Shown piece by piece: positions 1-8,244 of a stretch of 64,000 nucleotides of DNA. The stretch's first letter is position 1; each line of letters starts with the position of its first letter. The position numbers were made by a program, and so were the translations under genes. This stretch comes from Ornithinimicrobium cerasi (lineage in GTDB: Bacteria > Actinomycetota > Actinomycetes > Actinomycetales > Dermatophilaceae): the NCBI RefSeq assembly GCF_003702705.1, contig NZ_QZMN01000009.1, positions 1 through 64,000 on the forward strand. The letters are read 5' to 3'. A model generated the notes under the pieces. That model was not told where the DNA came from, ran no database searches, and saw only the letters and a list, made by a program, of their open reading frames with translations.

Positions 1-118
1 GTGGCACAACAAAACAATACATTGGCATCAATATCTGACACGCTGTTGAGTTCTCAAGGATCGGACGCACATCGCCGGTTCGACCACGCAGTTCGCGTGA
101 CGCCCCGTGCGAGGCAAC
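1..118 (-). promoter_or_regulatory. 5' leader of an rRNA operon (16S lies off the left edge)
   Basis: Read on the minus strand this stretch contains CTTGAGAACTCAACAGCGTG followed by an AT-rich tract running to the window edge. That string is typical of the region just upstream of actinobacterial 16S rRNA genes, and its TTGAG/CTCAA core is palindromic. A promoter sits immediately upstream at 125-154. I infer that an rrn operon is transcribed leftwards out of the window; the 16S gene itself is not visible. Confidence 0.75.
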
Positions 119-124
119 CTCTCT

Positions 125-154
125 ACCTTACCTGACCGCCGCCGCACGCTCCAA
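125..154 (-). promoter_or_regulatory. rRNA operon promoter
   Basis: Minus strand: TTGGAG (149-154), 18-bp spacer, TAAGGT (125-130). The preceding bases give the extended string GATTTGGAGC, which recurs in the promoters of the S10, str and rplJ units of this window. It lies directly upstream of the rRNA leader. Confidence 0.65.
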
Positions 155-395
155 ATCCGAGGACCTGGGAGGAGTGAGGGGGTGATCTGGGGGCGTTCGC
201 TGCGCTCCGCTCTCGCGTCTGCAGCGAAGTGAAACACTACACCTCCTCTCGCCGGGCGTGCAAATCCGCCTGTCCCTCCCCCGCCGACCCGTGGGGCCCG
301 CCTACGCCCGCGGCGCGTGGAGGCGCAGGTCAGCGGCCTTGCACCGCGCGTGGCCTGAGTTGCAGACCGCGCGTGGCCGCCCTGCCCCGGCGGGG
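155..395. other. Intergenic region between the rRNA promoter and the oxidoreductase gene
   Basis: No convincing gene. It holds an imperfect direct repeat, TTGCACCGCGCGTGGCC at 339-355 and TTGCAGACCGCGCGTGGCC at 360-378, just downstream of the oxidoreductase stop codon. GC-rich complementary segments around 380-395 could form a weak terminator. The rest shows no recognisable structure. Confidence 0.5.
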
Positions 396-1370
396 TCAGG
401 CCACCTCGATGCCGATCTGCCCCACCACGTCGCCGGCCTCCATCTTGGCGAGGGCCGCGGCCGTGTCGACGAGGGGGAAGACGCTGTCCACCTGGGGGCG
501 CAGTGCCTTCGTCGTCACGAAGGCCCCGAGGCGCCGGAGCTCGTCGAGGGTGCCCATGGTCGAGCCGAGTACGCGCAGCTGCTTGAAGAAGATCTTGGTG
601 AGCTCGGCCCGCTCGGGTGCGTCCCCGGAGGTGGCGCCGCAGATGACGATCGAGCCTCCGGGGCGCAGGGCGTTCACCGAGTGCGTCCACGTCGCCGCGC
701 CCACGCTCTCCAGGACCGCGTCCACCCGCTCGGGAAGACGCTCCCCCGTCTCGAAGGCCCGGTCTGCGCCCAGCCCCAGGGCCCGCTCCCGCTTCGCCCC
801 GTCCCTGCTCGTCACCCACACCCTGAGGCCGGCGGCCGAGCCCAGCTGCACCAGGGCCGTGGCGACCCCGCCACCGGCGCCCTGGACCAGCACGGTGTCA
901 CCGGGTGCGACGCCGGCGTTGCTGAACAGCATCCTGTAGGCCGTGAGCCAGGAGGTGGAGAGCGCGGCGGCCTCCACCCGGGTCAGGTGGGCCGGGCGGG
1001 GGATCCAGTGCCCCTCGGGCACCGTCACCTGCTCGGCCAGCGTCCCCTGATGGCGCTCGGACAGGAGCGAGCGGCGAGGGTCCAGGGTGAGGTCGCCGGT
1101 CCACCCGGGGGTCCCCCCCACCACGGGGTAGATCACCACGTCGCCCGCCTCGGGGTGGTGCGCCACGGCGTCGCAGCCCAGGATCATCGGCAGCTGCTCC
1201 GCACCCAGCCCGACCCCCCGCAGGCTCCAGAGGTCGTGATGGTTCAGGCCCGCCGCGACCACCGGCAGGCAGCGCCATCCCTCCGTCGGCCGTGGCTCCG
1301 GCCGCTCCCCCACCTCGAGGGCCTCGAGAGGATGGTCGGGGTCGAGGCGGGCGGCGTAGGCGGCGAGCAT
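396..1370 (-). CDS. Zinc-binding dehydrogenase / quinone oxidoreductase-like MDR protein
   Basis: 324 residues, the usual length for a medium-chain dehydrogenase/reductase. The N-terminal GroES-like part contains AAGLNHHDLWSLRG and GCDAVAHH. The Rossmann half has the nucleotide-binding stretch VLVQGAGGGVATALVQLG near residue 155, followed by a basic patch (SRDGAKRER) compatible with NADPH. The cluster of four structural-zinc cysteines is absent, which fits quinone-oxidoreductase or polyketide-type reductase members better than classical alcohol dehydrogenase. The substrate cannot be read from sequence. The ATG overlaps the truA stop codon by one base (TGATG), so the two genes are translationally coupled; the functional link is unclear. 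Confidence 0.8.
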   Translation of the reverse strand: MLAAYAARLDPDHPLEALEVGERPEPRPTEGWRCLPVVAAGLNHHDLWSLRGVGLGAEQLPMILGCDAVAHHPEAGDVVIYPVVGGTPGWTGDLTLDPRRSLLSERHQGTLAEQVTVPEGHWIPRPAHLTRVEAAALSTSWLTAYRMLFSNAGVAPGDTVLVQGAGGGVATALVQLGSAAGLRVWVTSRDGAKRERALGLGADRAFETGERLPERVDAVLESVGAATWTHSVNALRPGGSIVICGATSGDAPERAELTKIFFKQLRVLGSTMGTLDELRRLGAFVTTKALRPQVDSVFPLVDTAAALAKMEAGDVVGQIGIEVA

Positions 1371-2230
1371 CAGGAAACCCTATCCTCGCCCGTCGCGCCC
1401 GGGAGGACGCGGATCGCCCGGGAGTCGACGGCCCGCTCGCCGAGCTCCGCGTCCGTCCCCGGGTAGACGATCTCCTCCAGGCACAACCCGTGGGCCGGCA
1501 TCACCTGGACGCCCGGGTCCCGACGCCGGGCCGCGAGCACGTCGGCGGGCCAGGTCGGCGCCCGGCGGCCCTCCCCCACGGCGACGACGGCGCCGACCAG
1601 CGCACGCACCATGCTGTGGCAGAAGGCGTCGGCCTCCACGGTGCCGACGAGCACCCCGTCCGGCTGGCGCTCCCAGCGGTAACCGAGCAGGGTCCGCACC
1701 GTCGTCGCCCCCTCCCTGGGTCGACAGAAGGCAGCGAAGTCGTGCAGCCCCAGGAGGGTGGACGCAGCCCGGTCCATCGACGCCTCGTCCAGGTTTCGGC
1801 GGACGACGACGGTGTCCCGGCGCCGCAGCGGGTCGAGCTCGGGTGCCCGGTCGCACAGCCGGTAGGTGTACCGGCGGCGCAGGGCGGAGAAGCGGGCGTC
1901 GAACGCCTCGCAGACGGCAGCGGTCCGTCGCACCACGATGTCGGGAGGCAGGACCCCGCGCAGCCGCGCGGTGAGGGCCTCCCCCGGCGGACGGTCCGAG
2001 CGGCCGGGGACCGAGCGCCATACCTGCTCGTCCACGTCGACGTGGGCGACGGAACCCCGCGCGTGCACCCCCGCGTCGGTGCGACCGCCGACCGTCAGCG
2101 AGGGCGTCCCGGTCCTCAGGACGGTGCCCAGGGCGCGGGCCAGCTCCTCCTCCACGGTCCGCAGCCCGGGCTGGCGGGCCCAGCCGGAGAAGTCGGTCCC
2201 GTCGTAGGCGAGGTCGATCCGGATACGCAC
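1370..2230 (-). CDS. truA: tRNA pseudouridine(38-40) synthase TruA
   Basis: 286 residues from a GTG start giving VRIRIDLAYDGTDFSGWARQ, the standard TruA N-terminus. It isomerises uridines 38-40 of the tRNA anticodon arm to pseudouridine. The catalytic aspartate motif GGRTDAGVHA is present near residue 55, and the second conserved block FCHSMVRALVGAVVAVGEGR is near residue 215. The frame stays open upstream to 2368, but that extension would cross the terminator hairpin at 2257-2284 and looks unlike the family. A CAGGAT hexamer (2237-2242) ends six bases before the GTG and there is no good ribosome-binding site, suggesting its own leaderless promoter. It follows rplQ, as in many bacteria, and is coupled to the downstream oxidoreductase. 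Confidence 0.93.
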   Translation of the reverse strand: MRIRIDLAYDGTDFSGWARQPGLRTVEEELARALGTVLRTGTPSLTVGGRTDAGVHARGSVAHVDVDEQVWRSVPGRSDRPPGEALTARLRGVLPPDIVVRRTAAVCEAFDARFSALRRRYTYRLCDRAPELDPLRRRDTVVVRRNLDEASMDRAASTLLGLHDFAAFCRPREGATTVRTLLGYRWERQPDGVLVGTVEADAFCHSMVRALVGAVVAVGEGRRAPTWPADVLAARRRDPGVQVMPAHGLCLEEIVYPGTDAELGERAVDSRAIRVLPGATGEDRVS

Positions 2231-2256
2231 CGCCCCATCCTGCCCCACACGACGAG

Positions 2257-2284
2257 GCCGCCCACCCCGGTCGGGGTGGGCGGC
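2257..2284 (-). terminator. Hairpin ending the alpha/rplQ transcript
   Basis: Perfect 13-bp inverted repeat GCCGCCCACCCCG / CGGGGTGGGCGGC with a 2-base gap (really a 4-6 base loop), between the rplQ stop and the truA start. There is no clear U-tract, as is common for high-GC actinobacterial terminators. Confidence 0.8.
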
Positions 2285-2315
2285 TGTCGTCAGTGGGTCG
2301 TCGGCCGGGCCGGCG

Positions 2316-3260
2316 TCACTTCTCCTCGGCGGTGCCGAGGTCGGCACCTGCGTCCAGCGCCTGCTCACCGGCGCCGCCGGCGGGCTCGAACCCCGCGGCC
2401 TCGGCGGCGTCGCCGGAGCTGAACCACACCTCGGCCTCGGTCTGCTCGTACCAGCGCGAGCCGGGGACGTGGTACTTCATCGAGTTGGCGTTGCCCTTGA
2501 CGTCGAAGCCCTCCGGGGCCGTGCCGTCCTCGGTGGCGGGGCGGCTGTCGGGACCGAAATCACGGGCACCTGCACCAGCCGACGCGTCCGCGTCCTGAGA
2601 GCCGGCCGAGACCATGGCGGCCTCGGTGGTGTCCTCGGTCGCCAGGTCCGCGGTGTCGGTGACGTCCGCCACCTCACCGGGGGCGGCGACCTCGGCGCCC
2701 TGCTCGGCGGCGCTGTCGGCCGCCTCGACCTCGGCCTGGGCGGCCTCGACCGCGGCGTCGTCGGTGGTCGTGGGCTCCTCGGTCGCGAGCTCGGCGTCGG
2801 AGATCGGCGCGGCGGCCGCTGCGTCTGCCGTGCCTCCCCGGCGGTCCTTCGCGGCGCGCTTGGTGGCGCCCTCGGCCTGGGTGACGACCGCCTTCTTCGC
2901 GACGGCCTCGCGAACCAGCTCGATCACGGCCATGGGGGCGTTGTCGCCCTTGCGCGGCGCGATCTTGGTGATCCGGGTGTAGCCGCCCTGACGCTCGGCC
3001 ATGTCGGGGGCGATCTCGGTGAAGAGACGGTGCACGACGCCCTTGTCCCGGATCATCGCGAGGACCTTGCGGCGGTTGTGCAGGTCACCGCGCTTGGCGA
3101 ACGTGACCATGCGCTCGGCCAGCGGACGCAGCCGCTTGGCCTTGGCCTCGGTCGTGGTGATGCGGTCGTGCTCGAACAGCGCGGTCGCCAGGTTGGACAG
3201 GATCAGGCGCTCGTGCGCCGGACCGCCACCGAGGCGCGGGCCCTTCTTGGGTGCGGGCAT
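2316..3260 (-). CDS. rplQ: 50S ribosomal protein L17 (bL17) with long C-terminal extension
   Basis: 314 residues, whereas bL17 is normally about 120-130. Residues 1-120 are ordinary L17 ([20 protein letters not shown] at the start, then [20 protein letters not shown]). Residues 125-145 are basic, and 145-235 form an Ala/Glu/Asp-rich linker likely to be disordered. Residues about 250-293 are a separate compact module, [20 protein letters not shown] followed by [20 protein letters not shown]. This resembles the small KGN..YHVPG..WF..AEAAG module that databases call a sunset domain (family recall, not searched). The tail is Gly/Ala/Glu-rich. It lies 31 bases after rpoA, as in other alpha operons, and ends at a strong hairpin. 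The role of the extra domain is unknown; an interaction or surface tether on the ribosome near the exit tunnel is only a guess. Confidence 0.95.
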   Translation of the reverse strand: MPAPKKGPRLGGGPAHERLILSNLATALFEHDRITTTEAKAKRLRPLAERMVTFAKRGDLHNRRKVLAMIRDKGVVHRLFTEIAPDMAERQGGYTRITKIAPRKGDNAPMAVIELVREAVAKKAVVTQAEGATKRAAKDRRGGTADAAAAAPISDAELATEEPTTTDDAAVEAAQAEVEAADSAAEQGAEVAAPGEVADVTDTADLATEDTTEAAMVSAGSQDADASAGAGARDFGPDSRPATEDGTAPEGFDVKGNANSMKYHVPGSRWYEQTEAEVWFSSGDAAEAAGFEPAGGAGEQALDAGADLGTAEEK

Positions 3261-3291
3261 GGTTACTCCTTATGGCTCAGGCTGGTGGGGA

Positions 3292-4317
3292 TCAGTACTG
3301 CTCGTCCTCGACGAAGGCGGCGTCGCCCTCGTCGTCGTAGGACTCGTCCTCGAAGGAGCCCGACGCGCCCTCGAACCCGGGGGGGCTGTCCTTGAGGGCC
3401 AGGCCCATCTCGGCGAGCTTGTCCTTGACCTCATCGATGGACTTGGCGCCGAAGTTGCGGATGTCGAGCAGGTCGGCCTCGCTGCGGCCCACGAGCTCAC
3501 CCACGCTGTGGATGCCCTCGCGCTTGAGGCAGTTGTAGGAGCGGACGGTCAGGTCGAGCTCCTCGATCGGCAGGGCCAGGTCGGAGGCCAGCGCGCCGTC
3601 ACCGGCGGCGGGGCCGATCTCGATGCCCTCGGCCTCGACGTTGAGCTCGCGGGCCAGGCCGAAGAGCTCGACGAGCGTGCGACCGGCGGAGGCGAGCGCG
3701 TCCCGGGGGGCCATCGAGCGCTTGGTCTCGACGTCGACGACCAGGCGGTCGAAGTCCGTGCGCTGCTCGACACGGGTGGCCTCGACCTTGTAGGTCACGT
3801 TGAGGACGGGCGAGTAGATGGAGTCGACCGGGATCCGGCCGATCTCCTGGTCGCCGGCCTTGTTCTGCTGCGCGGAGACGTAGCCGCGGCCGCGCTCGAC
3901 GGTCATCTCCATCTCGACCTTGCCGGACTCGTTGAGCGTGGCGAGGTGCAGGTCGGGGTTGTGGATCTCCACCCCGGCCGGCGGGGCGATGTCGGCGGCG
4001 GTGACGGCACCGGCGCCCTGCTTGCGCAGGTACATCACCACTGGCTCGTCGTGCTCGCTGGAGACGACGAGGCCCTTGAGGTTGAGGATGATCTCGGTGA
4101 CGTCCTCCTTGACCCCGGGGATCGTGGAGAACTCGTGCAGCACGCCGTCGATGCGGATGCTGGTCAGCGAGGCGCCGGGGATGCTCGAGAGCAGGGTGCG
4201 ACGGAGGGAGTTGCCGAGGGTGTAGCCGAAGCCAGGCTCCAGCGGCTCGATGGAGAACCGGGAGCGGTGGTCGGAGACGACCTCCTCGGACAGGGTGGGA
4301 CGCTGTGCGATGAGCAC
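3292..4317 (-). CDS. rpoA: DNA-directed RNA polymerase subunit alpha
   Basis: 341 residues from GTG ([12 protein letters not shown]), preceded by the ribosome-binding sequence GGAAAGGAAA. The alpha NTD, which dimerises and scaffolds beta and beta', contains [20 protein letters not shown] near residue 30. The CTD (about 245-315) carries the helix-hairpin-helix block [20 protein letters not shown] and [20 protein letters not shown] that contacts UP elements and activators. The extreme C-terminus is acidic ([18 protein letters not shown]), as in many actinobacteria. A longer in-frame start at 4395 is not supported by homology. It is separated from rpsD by 160 bases that contain a 12-bp hairpin. 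Confidence 0.97.
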   Translation of the reverse strand: MLIAQRPTLSEEVVSDHRSRFSIEPLEPGFGYTLGNSLRRTLLSSIPGASLTSIRIDGVLHEFSTIPGVKEDVTEIILNLKGLVVSSEHDEPVVMYLRKQGAGAVTAADIAPPAGVEIHNPDLHLATLNESGKVEMEMTVERGRGYVSAQQNKAGDQEIGRIPVDSIYSPVLNVTYKVEATRVEQRTDFDRLVVDVETKRSMAPRDALASAGRTLVELFGLARELNVEAEGIEIGPAAGDGALASDLALPIEELDLTVRSYNCLKREGIHSVGELVGRSEADLLDIRNFGAKSIDEVKDKLAEMGLALKDSPPGFEGASGSFEDESYDDEGDAAFVEDEQY

Positions 4318-4416
4318 TGTTCTGTTTCCTTTCCACGGGCGACCGCTATATGACGCCCGGTGAGGTGCCGGCGCGGGGCCGGCTGTCGGGACCACCTCTG
4401 TCCGTGGTCCTGACGT

Positions 4417-4451
4417 CGGGCGGGTATGACGCGTGACGCCATACCCGCCCG
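4417..4451 (-). terminator. Hairpin between rpsD and rpoA
   Basis: Perfect 12-bp inverted repeat CGGGCGGGTATG / CATACCCGCCCG around an 11-base loop, in the 160-base gap between rpsD and rpoA. A second GC-rich stem (4456-4473) lies right after the rpsD stop. It may be an attenuator or processing site rather than a full terminator, because rpoA must still be expressed. Confidence 0.55.
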
Positions 4452-4477
4452 GGGTCCGGGGGCAGTGCCCCGGGGGG

Positions 4478-5086
4478 TCAGTTCTTGGAGTAGAGCTCGA
4501 CGATCAGCTGCTCGGTGAGGATCGTGTCGATCTGCTCACGGGTGGGCAGCTGGTGGATGAGGATCTTCAGCGAGCCGGGGATGACCTTCATCCAGGCCGG
4601 GACCGGGCGGTCGCCGAAGGTCTCGCGAGCGAGCTGGATGGGGAACGTCTCGACCGACTGCCGGCGGACCTCGATGATGTCGTACTGCGAGACGCGGTAG
4701 GACGGCACGTCGACGCGCTGGCCGTTGACCATGAAGTGACCGTGGGTCACCAGCTGGCGGGCGGCGCGACGGGTGCGGGCCAGGCCGGCGCGGTACACCA
4801 CGTTGTCCAGCCGCGACTCGAGGATGACGAGGAGGTTCGCACCGGTCTTGCCGGGCCGGCGGGCGGCCTCGGCGTAGTACCGGCGGAACTGCTTCTCCAT
4901 GACGCCGTAGGTGAAGCGGGCCTTCTGCTTCTCCTGCAGCTGGGTCAGGTACTCCTTCTCCTGGGACCGGCGGCGGCCGTGCTGCCCCGGGGGGAAGGGG
5001 CGCAGGTCGAAGTTCTTGTCTCCGCCGACGAGGTCGACCTTGAGCCGGCGGGACTTCTTGGTGATGGGTCCGGTGTAACGGGCCAT
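4478..5086 (-). CDS. rpsD: 30S ribosomal protein S4 (uS4)
   Basis: 202 residues, full length. It nucleates assembly of the 30S body on 16S rRNA; in E. coli S4 also represses the alpha operon. It starts [20 protein letters not shown] and includes [10 protein letters not shown]. The N-terminal region has no cysteines, so it is the zinc-free form. The S4 RNA-binding domain is at about 90-155 ([20 protein letters not shown] and [20 protein letters not shown]). It lies 27 bases after rpsK in the alpha operon. The start is ATG with AGGTAGAGA-type purines upstream. Confidence 0.97.
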   Translation of the reverse strand: MARYTGPITKKSRRLKVDLVGGDKNFDLRPFPPGQHGRRRSQEKEYLTQLQEKQKARFTYGVMEKQFRRYYAEAARRPGKTGANLLVILESRLDNVVYRAGLARTRRAARQLVTHGHFMVNGQRVDVPSYRVSQYDIIEVRRQSVETFPIQLARETFGDRPVPAWMKVIPGSLKILIHQLPTREQIDTILTEQLIVELYSKN

Positions 5087-5113
5087 GATTTCTCTACCTA
5101 ATCCTTCCGGTGC

Positions 5114-5521
5114 TCAGTTGCGACGCTTCTTGGGCGGACGGACACCGTTGTGCGCCTGGGGCGTCACGTCGGAGATCGCGCCGACCTCCAGGCCGGCGGC
5201 GGTCAGCGAACGGATGGCCGTCTCACGGCCCGAACCCGGGCCCTTGACGAACACGTCGACCTTCTTCATGCCGTGCTCCATCGCGCGGCGGGCAGCGGCC
5301 TCGGCGGCCATCTGCGCGGCGTAGGGGGTCGACTTGCGCGACCCCTTGAAACCGACCTGGCCCGACGAGGACCAGGCGATGACGGCACCGGTCGGGTCCG
5401 TGATCGTGATGATGGTGTTGCTGAACGTGCTCTTGATGTGAGCCTGCCCGAAGGCGATGTTCTTCTTCTCCTTGCGGCGCACCTTGCGGGCGCCGGCAGC
5501 CTGACGGCTCTTGGGGGGCAT
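5114..5521 (-). CDS. rpsK: 30S ribosomal protein S11 (uS11)
   Basis: 135 residues, the normal size. It forms part of the 30S platform near the E site and Shine-Dalgarno helix. Diagnostic stretches are [40 protein letters not shown] and the C-terminal [19 protein letters not shown]. The start ATG gives [10 protein letters not shown] and is preceded by GTCAGGAG. It lies between rpsM and rpsD in the conserved alpha-operon order. Confidence 0.97.
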   Translation of the reverse strand: MPPKSRQAAGARKVRRKEKKNIAFGQAHIKSTFSNTIITITDPTGAVIAWSSSGQVGFKGSRKSTPYAAQMAAEAAARRAMEHGMKKVDVFVKGPGSGRETAIRSLTAAGLEVGAISDVTPQAHNGVRPPKKRRN

Positions 5522-5601
5522 TGCGTTTCTCCTGACGGAAGATCAAGTCTGTCGTGCGTGGGCGGTGCCCGGTGGTCGGGGGACGAGAGCCCCCCGACGG
5601 A

Positions 5602-5979
5602 TTACTTGCCGGCCTTCTTCTTGCCGGCGACCGTGCGCTTGGGACCCTTGCGCGTGCGCGCGTTGGTCTTGGTGCGCTGACCGTGCACCGGCAGGCCGCG
5701 GCGGTGCCGCAGGCCCTGGTAGCTGCCGATCTCCACCTTGCGGCGGATGTCGGCGGCCACCTCACGGCGCAGGTCACCCTCGAGGCGGAAGCTGCTCTCG
5801 AGGTGGTCGCGCAGGGCGACCAGCTGGTCCTCCGTCAGGTCCTTGACGCGGGTGGACGGGTCGACGCCCGTGGCCTCCAGCGTCTGCTCGGCGCGGGTGC
5901 GGCCCACGCCGAAGATGTAGGTGAGAGCGACCTCGACGCGCTTGTCGCGCGGGAGGTCGACACCGATGAGTCGTGCCAT
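5602..5979 (-). CDS. rpsM: 30S ribosomal protein S13 (uS13)
   Basis: 125 residues from [20 protein letters not shown], the universal start; the frame extends upstream to 6033 without homology. S13 lies in the 30S head and contacts the P-site tRNA and the 50S bridge. The helix-two-turn-helix [18 protein letters not shown] and the C-terminal [20 protein letters not shown] with a lysine-rich tail ([14 protein letters not shown]) are intact. A ribosome-binding site CAGGAG lies 8 bases before the ATG. It is the first gene after a 214-base gap following rpmJ. Confidence 0.97.
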   Translation of the reverse strand: MARLIGVDLPRDKRVEVALTYIFGVGRTRAEQTLEATGVDPSTRVKDLTEDQLVALRDHLESSFRLEGDLRREVAADIRRKVEIGSYQGLRHRRGLPVHGQRTKTNARTRKGPKRTVAGKKKAGK

Positions 5980-6193
5980 GTGGCGTGCTCCTGTGGAGTC
6001 GAGCGAGAGTGTGGGTACAGCACCGGTCCGCATCCTCTGTGGTGGGCTCGTGCCCGCGGTCCCCGGCTCTCGCGGCCGGGGGTGACGTCCCGTGTCGACG
6101 GGGGTCGGGTGCTGCTGTTCGTCGTGTCGAGCTATATGCAGTTGTGTCGTGGCTGTCGCGAAGCTGCGACGTGTGCGGAGGTCGGCCCTCTGC
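5980..6193 (-). promoter_or_regulatory. 214-base rpmJ-rpsM intergenic leader with hairpin
   Basis: This is unusually long for an otherwise tightly packed operon. It contains a stem CCCCGGC (6061-6067) / GCCGGGG (6075-6081) with a 7-base loop and an AT-rich GCATATAGC string near 6130. It could hold a second promoter for the alpha genes or an autoregulatory site; neither can be shown from sequence alone. Confidence 0.3.
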
Positions 6194-6307
6194 TCAGCCC
6201 TGGCGCTGCTTGTGGCGCAGGTTCTCGCAGATCACCATGACCCGCCCGTTGCGGCGGATCACCTTGCACTTGTCGCAGATCTTCTTCACGCTCGGCTGAA
6301 CCTTCAT
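6194..6307 (-). CDS. rpmJ: 50S ribosomal protein L36 (bL36), zinc-binding form
   Basis: 37 residues, [20 protein letters not shown] then [17 protein letters not shown]. The zinc ligands C11, C14, C27 and H32 are all present, so this is the C+ form. Many actinobacteria keep a zinc-free paralogue elsewhere under Zur control (family knowledge; not seen here). It is placed between infA and rpsM, the usual position. The start is ATG with GAAAGCAGGCAGGCC-type purines upstream. Confidence 0.96.
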   Translation of the reverse strand: MKVQPSVKKICDKCKVIRRNGRVMVICENLRHKQRQG

Positions 6308-6353
6308 GGCCTGCCTGCTTTCGGGTGATCTGGATGGGTGTGCGTGCAGTGTG

Positions 6354-6375
6354 GAGCCCCCGTCGCCGGGGGCTC
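6354..6375 (-). terminator. Hairpin after infA
   Basis: GAGCCCCCG / CGGGGGCTC with a TCGC loop: a perfect 9-bp stem beginning two bases after the infA stop codon. It could partially terminate the infA message before rpmJ. Confidence 0.65.
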
Positions 6376-6377
6376 GG

Positions 6378-6599
6378 TCAGCGGTAGCGGAAGACGATGC
6401 GTCCGCGAGTCAGGTCGTACGGGCTGAGCTCCACCACGACCCGGTCCTCGGGGAGGATCCGGATGTAGTGCTGACGCATCTTGCCGGAGATGTGAGCGAG
6501 CACAACGTGACCGTTGGTCAGCTCGACCCGGAAGTTCGCGTTCGGAAGGGCCTCGACTACCGTGCCCTCGATCTCGATGACGCCGTCCTTCTTCGCCAT
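6378..6599 (-). CDS. infA: Translation initiation factor IF-1
   Basis: 73 residues, [20 protein letters not shown] to the C-terminus [14 protein letters not shown], a single S1-like OB fold of standard length. It binds the 30S A site and helps IF-2 and IF-3 select the initiator tRNA. The start ATG has GTGGAGG upstream. It is separated from map by 152 bases that hold a candidate promoter, so infA-rpmJ and the alpha genes can be transcribed independently of the spc unit. Confidence 0.97.
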   Translation of the reverse strand: MAKKDGVIEIEGTVVEALPNANFRVELTNGHVVLAHISGKMRQHYIRILPEDRVVVELSPYDLTRGRIVFRYR

Positions 6600-6655
6600 G
6601 TCCTCCACTTTTCGCGTGATTGTCACTGCTGTCGGCCCACGGGGACCGACATGCC

Positions 6656-6686
6656 ATCGTACGGGATTGGCAACCCCCAAGGCCAA
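6656..6686 (-). promoter_or_regulatory. Candidate infA promoter
   Basis: Minus strand: TTGGCC (6681-6686), 19-bp spacer, TACGAT (6656-6661), in the string GCGATTGGCC. The -35 resembles the TTTGG-type -35 shared by the rRNA and r-protein promoters here. The predicted leader is about 50 bases with a clear ribosome-binding site. Confidence 0.45.
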
Positions 6687-6751
6687 TCGCGTCCCCGTGG
6701 CCGCCACCCTCCCCCGCCCGCGGACGGTCCGGCATGGCGAGCGGGGTCGCG

Positions 6752-7621
6752 TCAGTCGGCCAGCGGGGCGAAGGGTGCGGCCCGGGAGGTCAGCTGTGCC
6801 TCTCCCCCGTCGTGGGCGGTGAGCACCCACAGCCCACGGTCGGTCACCGCGACGGTGTGCTCCCAGTGCGCCGAGCGGCTGCCGTCGGTGGTGACCACCG
6901 TCCAGTCGTCGTCCAGCGTGCGGGTCTCGATGGTGCCGAGGGTGACCATCGGCTCGATGGCGAAGGTGCCGCCGCTGGGCACCGTCGGGCCCGCGGACGT
7001 CACGGCGTAGTTGGGCACCTGGGGGTCCATGTGCATCTCGCGTCCGATGCCGTGCCCGACATAGTCCTCCAGGATGCCGTAGCTGCTCACGCTGCCCTGG
7101 GCCCGTCGCCGCTCCAGCGCGGCCTCGACCGAGGCCTCCACCGCGTCGCCCACGGCGTACAGCCGACCACCCGCCCGCAGCGCGGCGATCCCGTCCCACA
7201 GCGAGGCCTCGGTGTCGTCCGTCAGCGCCAGGTCCGCGGCGCTCCCCCTGTCCCGGCCGCCCACGACGAGCGTCACCGCCGCGTCCCCGTGCCACCCGTC
7301 GAGGACGGCACCGCAGTCGATCGAGACGAGGTCGCCGTCGCGCAGCACCCGCTCGCCGGGCACGCCGTGCACGACCTCCTCGTTGACGGAGATGCACAGA
7401 CTGCCCCGGAAGCCGTGGTAGCCGAGGAAGCTCGGCACCGCTCCGGCGGCCCGGATGTCCTGCTCGGCCAGACGGTCGAGCTCGAGGGTGCTGGTGCCCG
7501 CGGCCGCGCGATCGACGGAGCGCTGCAGGGTGTCCGCGACGACCAGGCCGGCGCGACGCATGGCGCGCAGCTGGTCCTCGGTCTTCGCCTCGATCCGGGT
7601 CCTGCGACGGAAGATCGACAT
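6752..7621 (-). CDS. map: Methionine aminopeptidase, type I
   Basis: 289 residues; removes the N-terminal methionine from nascent proteins using two metal ions. The ligands are visible in order: the Asp pair in [20 protein letters not shown], His in [19 protein letters not shown], Glu in [10 protein letters not shown] and Glu in [12 protein letters not shown]. It starts [20 protein letters not shown]. It lies 23 bases after adk in the secY-adk-map order found widely in bacteria. Ribosome-binding signals upstream of the ATG are weak. Confidence 0.96.
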   Translation of the reverse strand: MSIFRRRTRIEAKTEDQLRAMRRAGLVVADTLQRSVDRAAAGTSTLELDRLAEQDIRAAGAVPSFLGYHGFRGSLCISVNEEVVHGVPGERVLRDGDLVSIDCGAVLDGWHGDAAVTLVVGGRDRGSAADLALTDDTEASLWDGIAALRAGGRLYAVGDAVEASVEAALERRRAQGSVSSYGILEDYVGHGIGREMHMDPQVPNYAVTSAGPTVPSGGTFAIEPMVTLGTIETRTLDDDWTVVTTDGSRSAHWEHTVAVTDRGLWVLTAHDGGEAQLTSRAAPFAPLAD

Positions 7622-7644
7622 CAGGTATGCCGTCCGCGCGCGGC

Positions 7645-8244
7645 TCAGGCTCCGGCGGGGCGGCCGGAGCGACCGGCCCGGACGCCGGAGAGTACCTGCT
7701 CGATGCGCCCGGTGACCTCCTCGACCGTCCCCATGCCGTCCACGCGCTGCAGCAGCCCGCGCTCACGGTAGACGGCGGCCAGGGGAGCGGTCTCCTCGGC
7801 GTACAGACGCATCCGCTCGCGGATGACGTCCTCGGTGTCGTCCGCGCGGCCCTGCTCCACGGCCCGGGCCAGCAGCCGGCCGACCACCTCCTCGGTGTCG
7901 ACGGTCAGCTCGACGACGGCGTCGAGCGCGTGGTCGGTCTCCGCGAGCATGTCGTCGAGGGCCAGCACCTGGCCGGTGGTCCGGGGGTAGCCGTCGAGCA
8001 GGAACCCGTCGACGGCGTCGGTCTCGGCGATCCGGTCGCGCACGATCGCGTTGGTGATCTCGTCGGGGACGTAGCCGCCGGAGGCGGTGATCTCCTTGAC
8101 CTGCAGACCCAGGGGCGTCTCGTTGCGGATGTTCGCGCGGAAGATGTCCCCCGTGGAGATCGCGGGGACGCCGTGGGCCGCGGAGACGAGCGCCGCCTGG
8201 GTGCCCTTCCCGGCGCCGGGCGGGCCGAGCATGATCAGACGCAT
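7645..8244 (-). CDS. adk: Adenylate kinase
   Basis: 199 residues; interconverts ATP + AMP and 2 ADP. The P-loop [10 protein letters not shown] is at residues 7-16, the AMP-binding STGDIFR near 30 and DGYPRTTGQ near 85. The lid is short ([18 protein letters not shown]), so this is the short, zinc-free type usual in actinobacteria. The ATG overlaps the secY stop codon by one base (TGATG), showing translational coupling. The C-terminal tail [12 protein letters not shown] is slightly longer than usual. Confidence 0.97.
   Translation of the reverse strand: MRLIMLGPPGAGKGTQAALVSAAHGVPAISTGDIFRANIRNETPLGLQVKEITASGGYVPDEITNAIVRDRIAETDAVDGFLLDGYPRTTGQVLALDDMLAETDHALDAVVELTVDTEEVVGRLLARAVEQGRADDTEDVIRERMRLYAEETAPLAAVYRERGLLQRVDGMGTVEEVTGRIEQVLSGVRAGRSGRPAGA

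Noticed and set aside
1..118. Protein-coding frame at the left edge
   Set aside because: The AT-rich string and CTTGAGAACTCAACAGCGTG match rRNA leaders, not coding DNA.
2231..2368. Longer truA start upstream
   Set aside because: The extension would run through the terminator hairpin at 2257-2284 and has no family resemblance.
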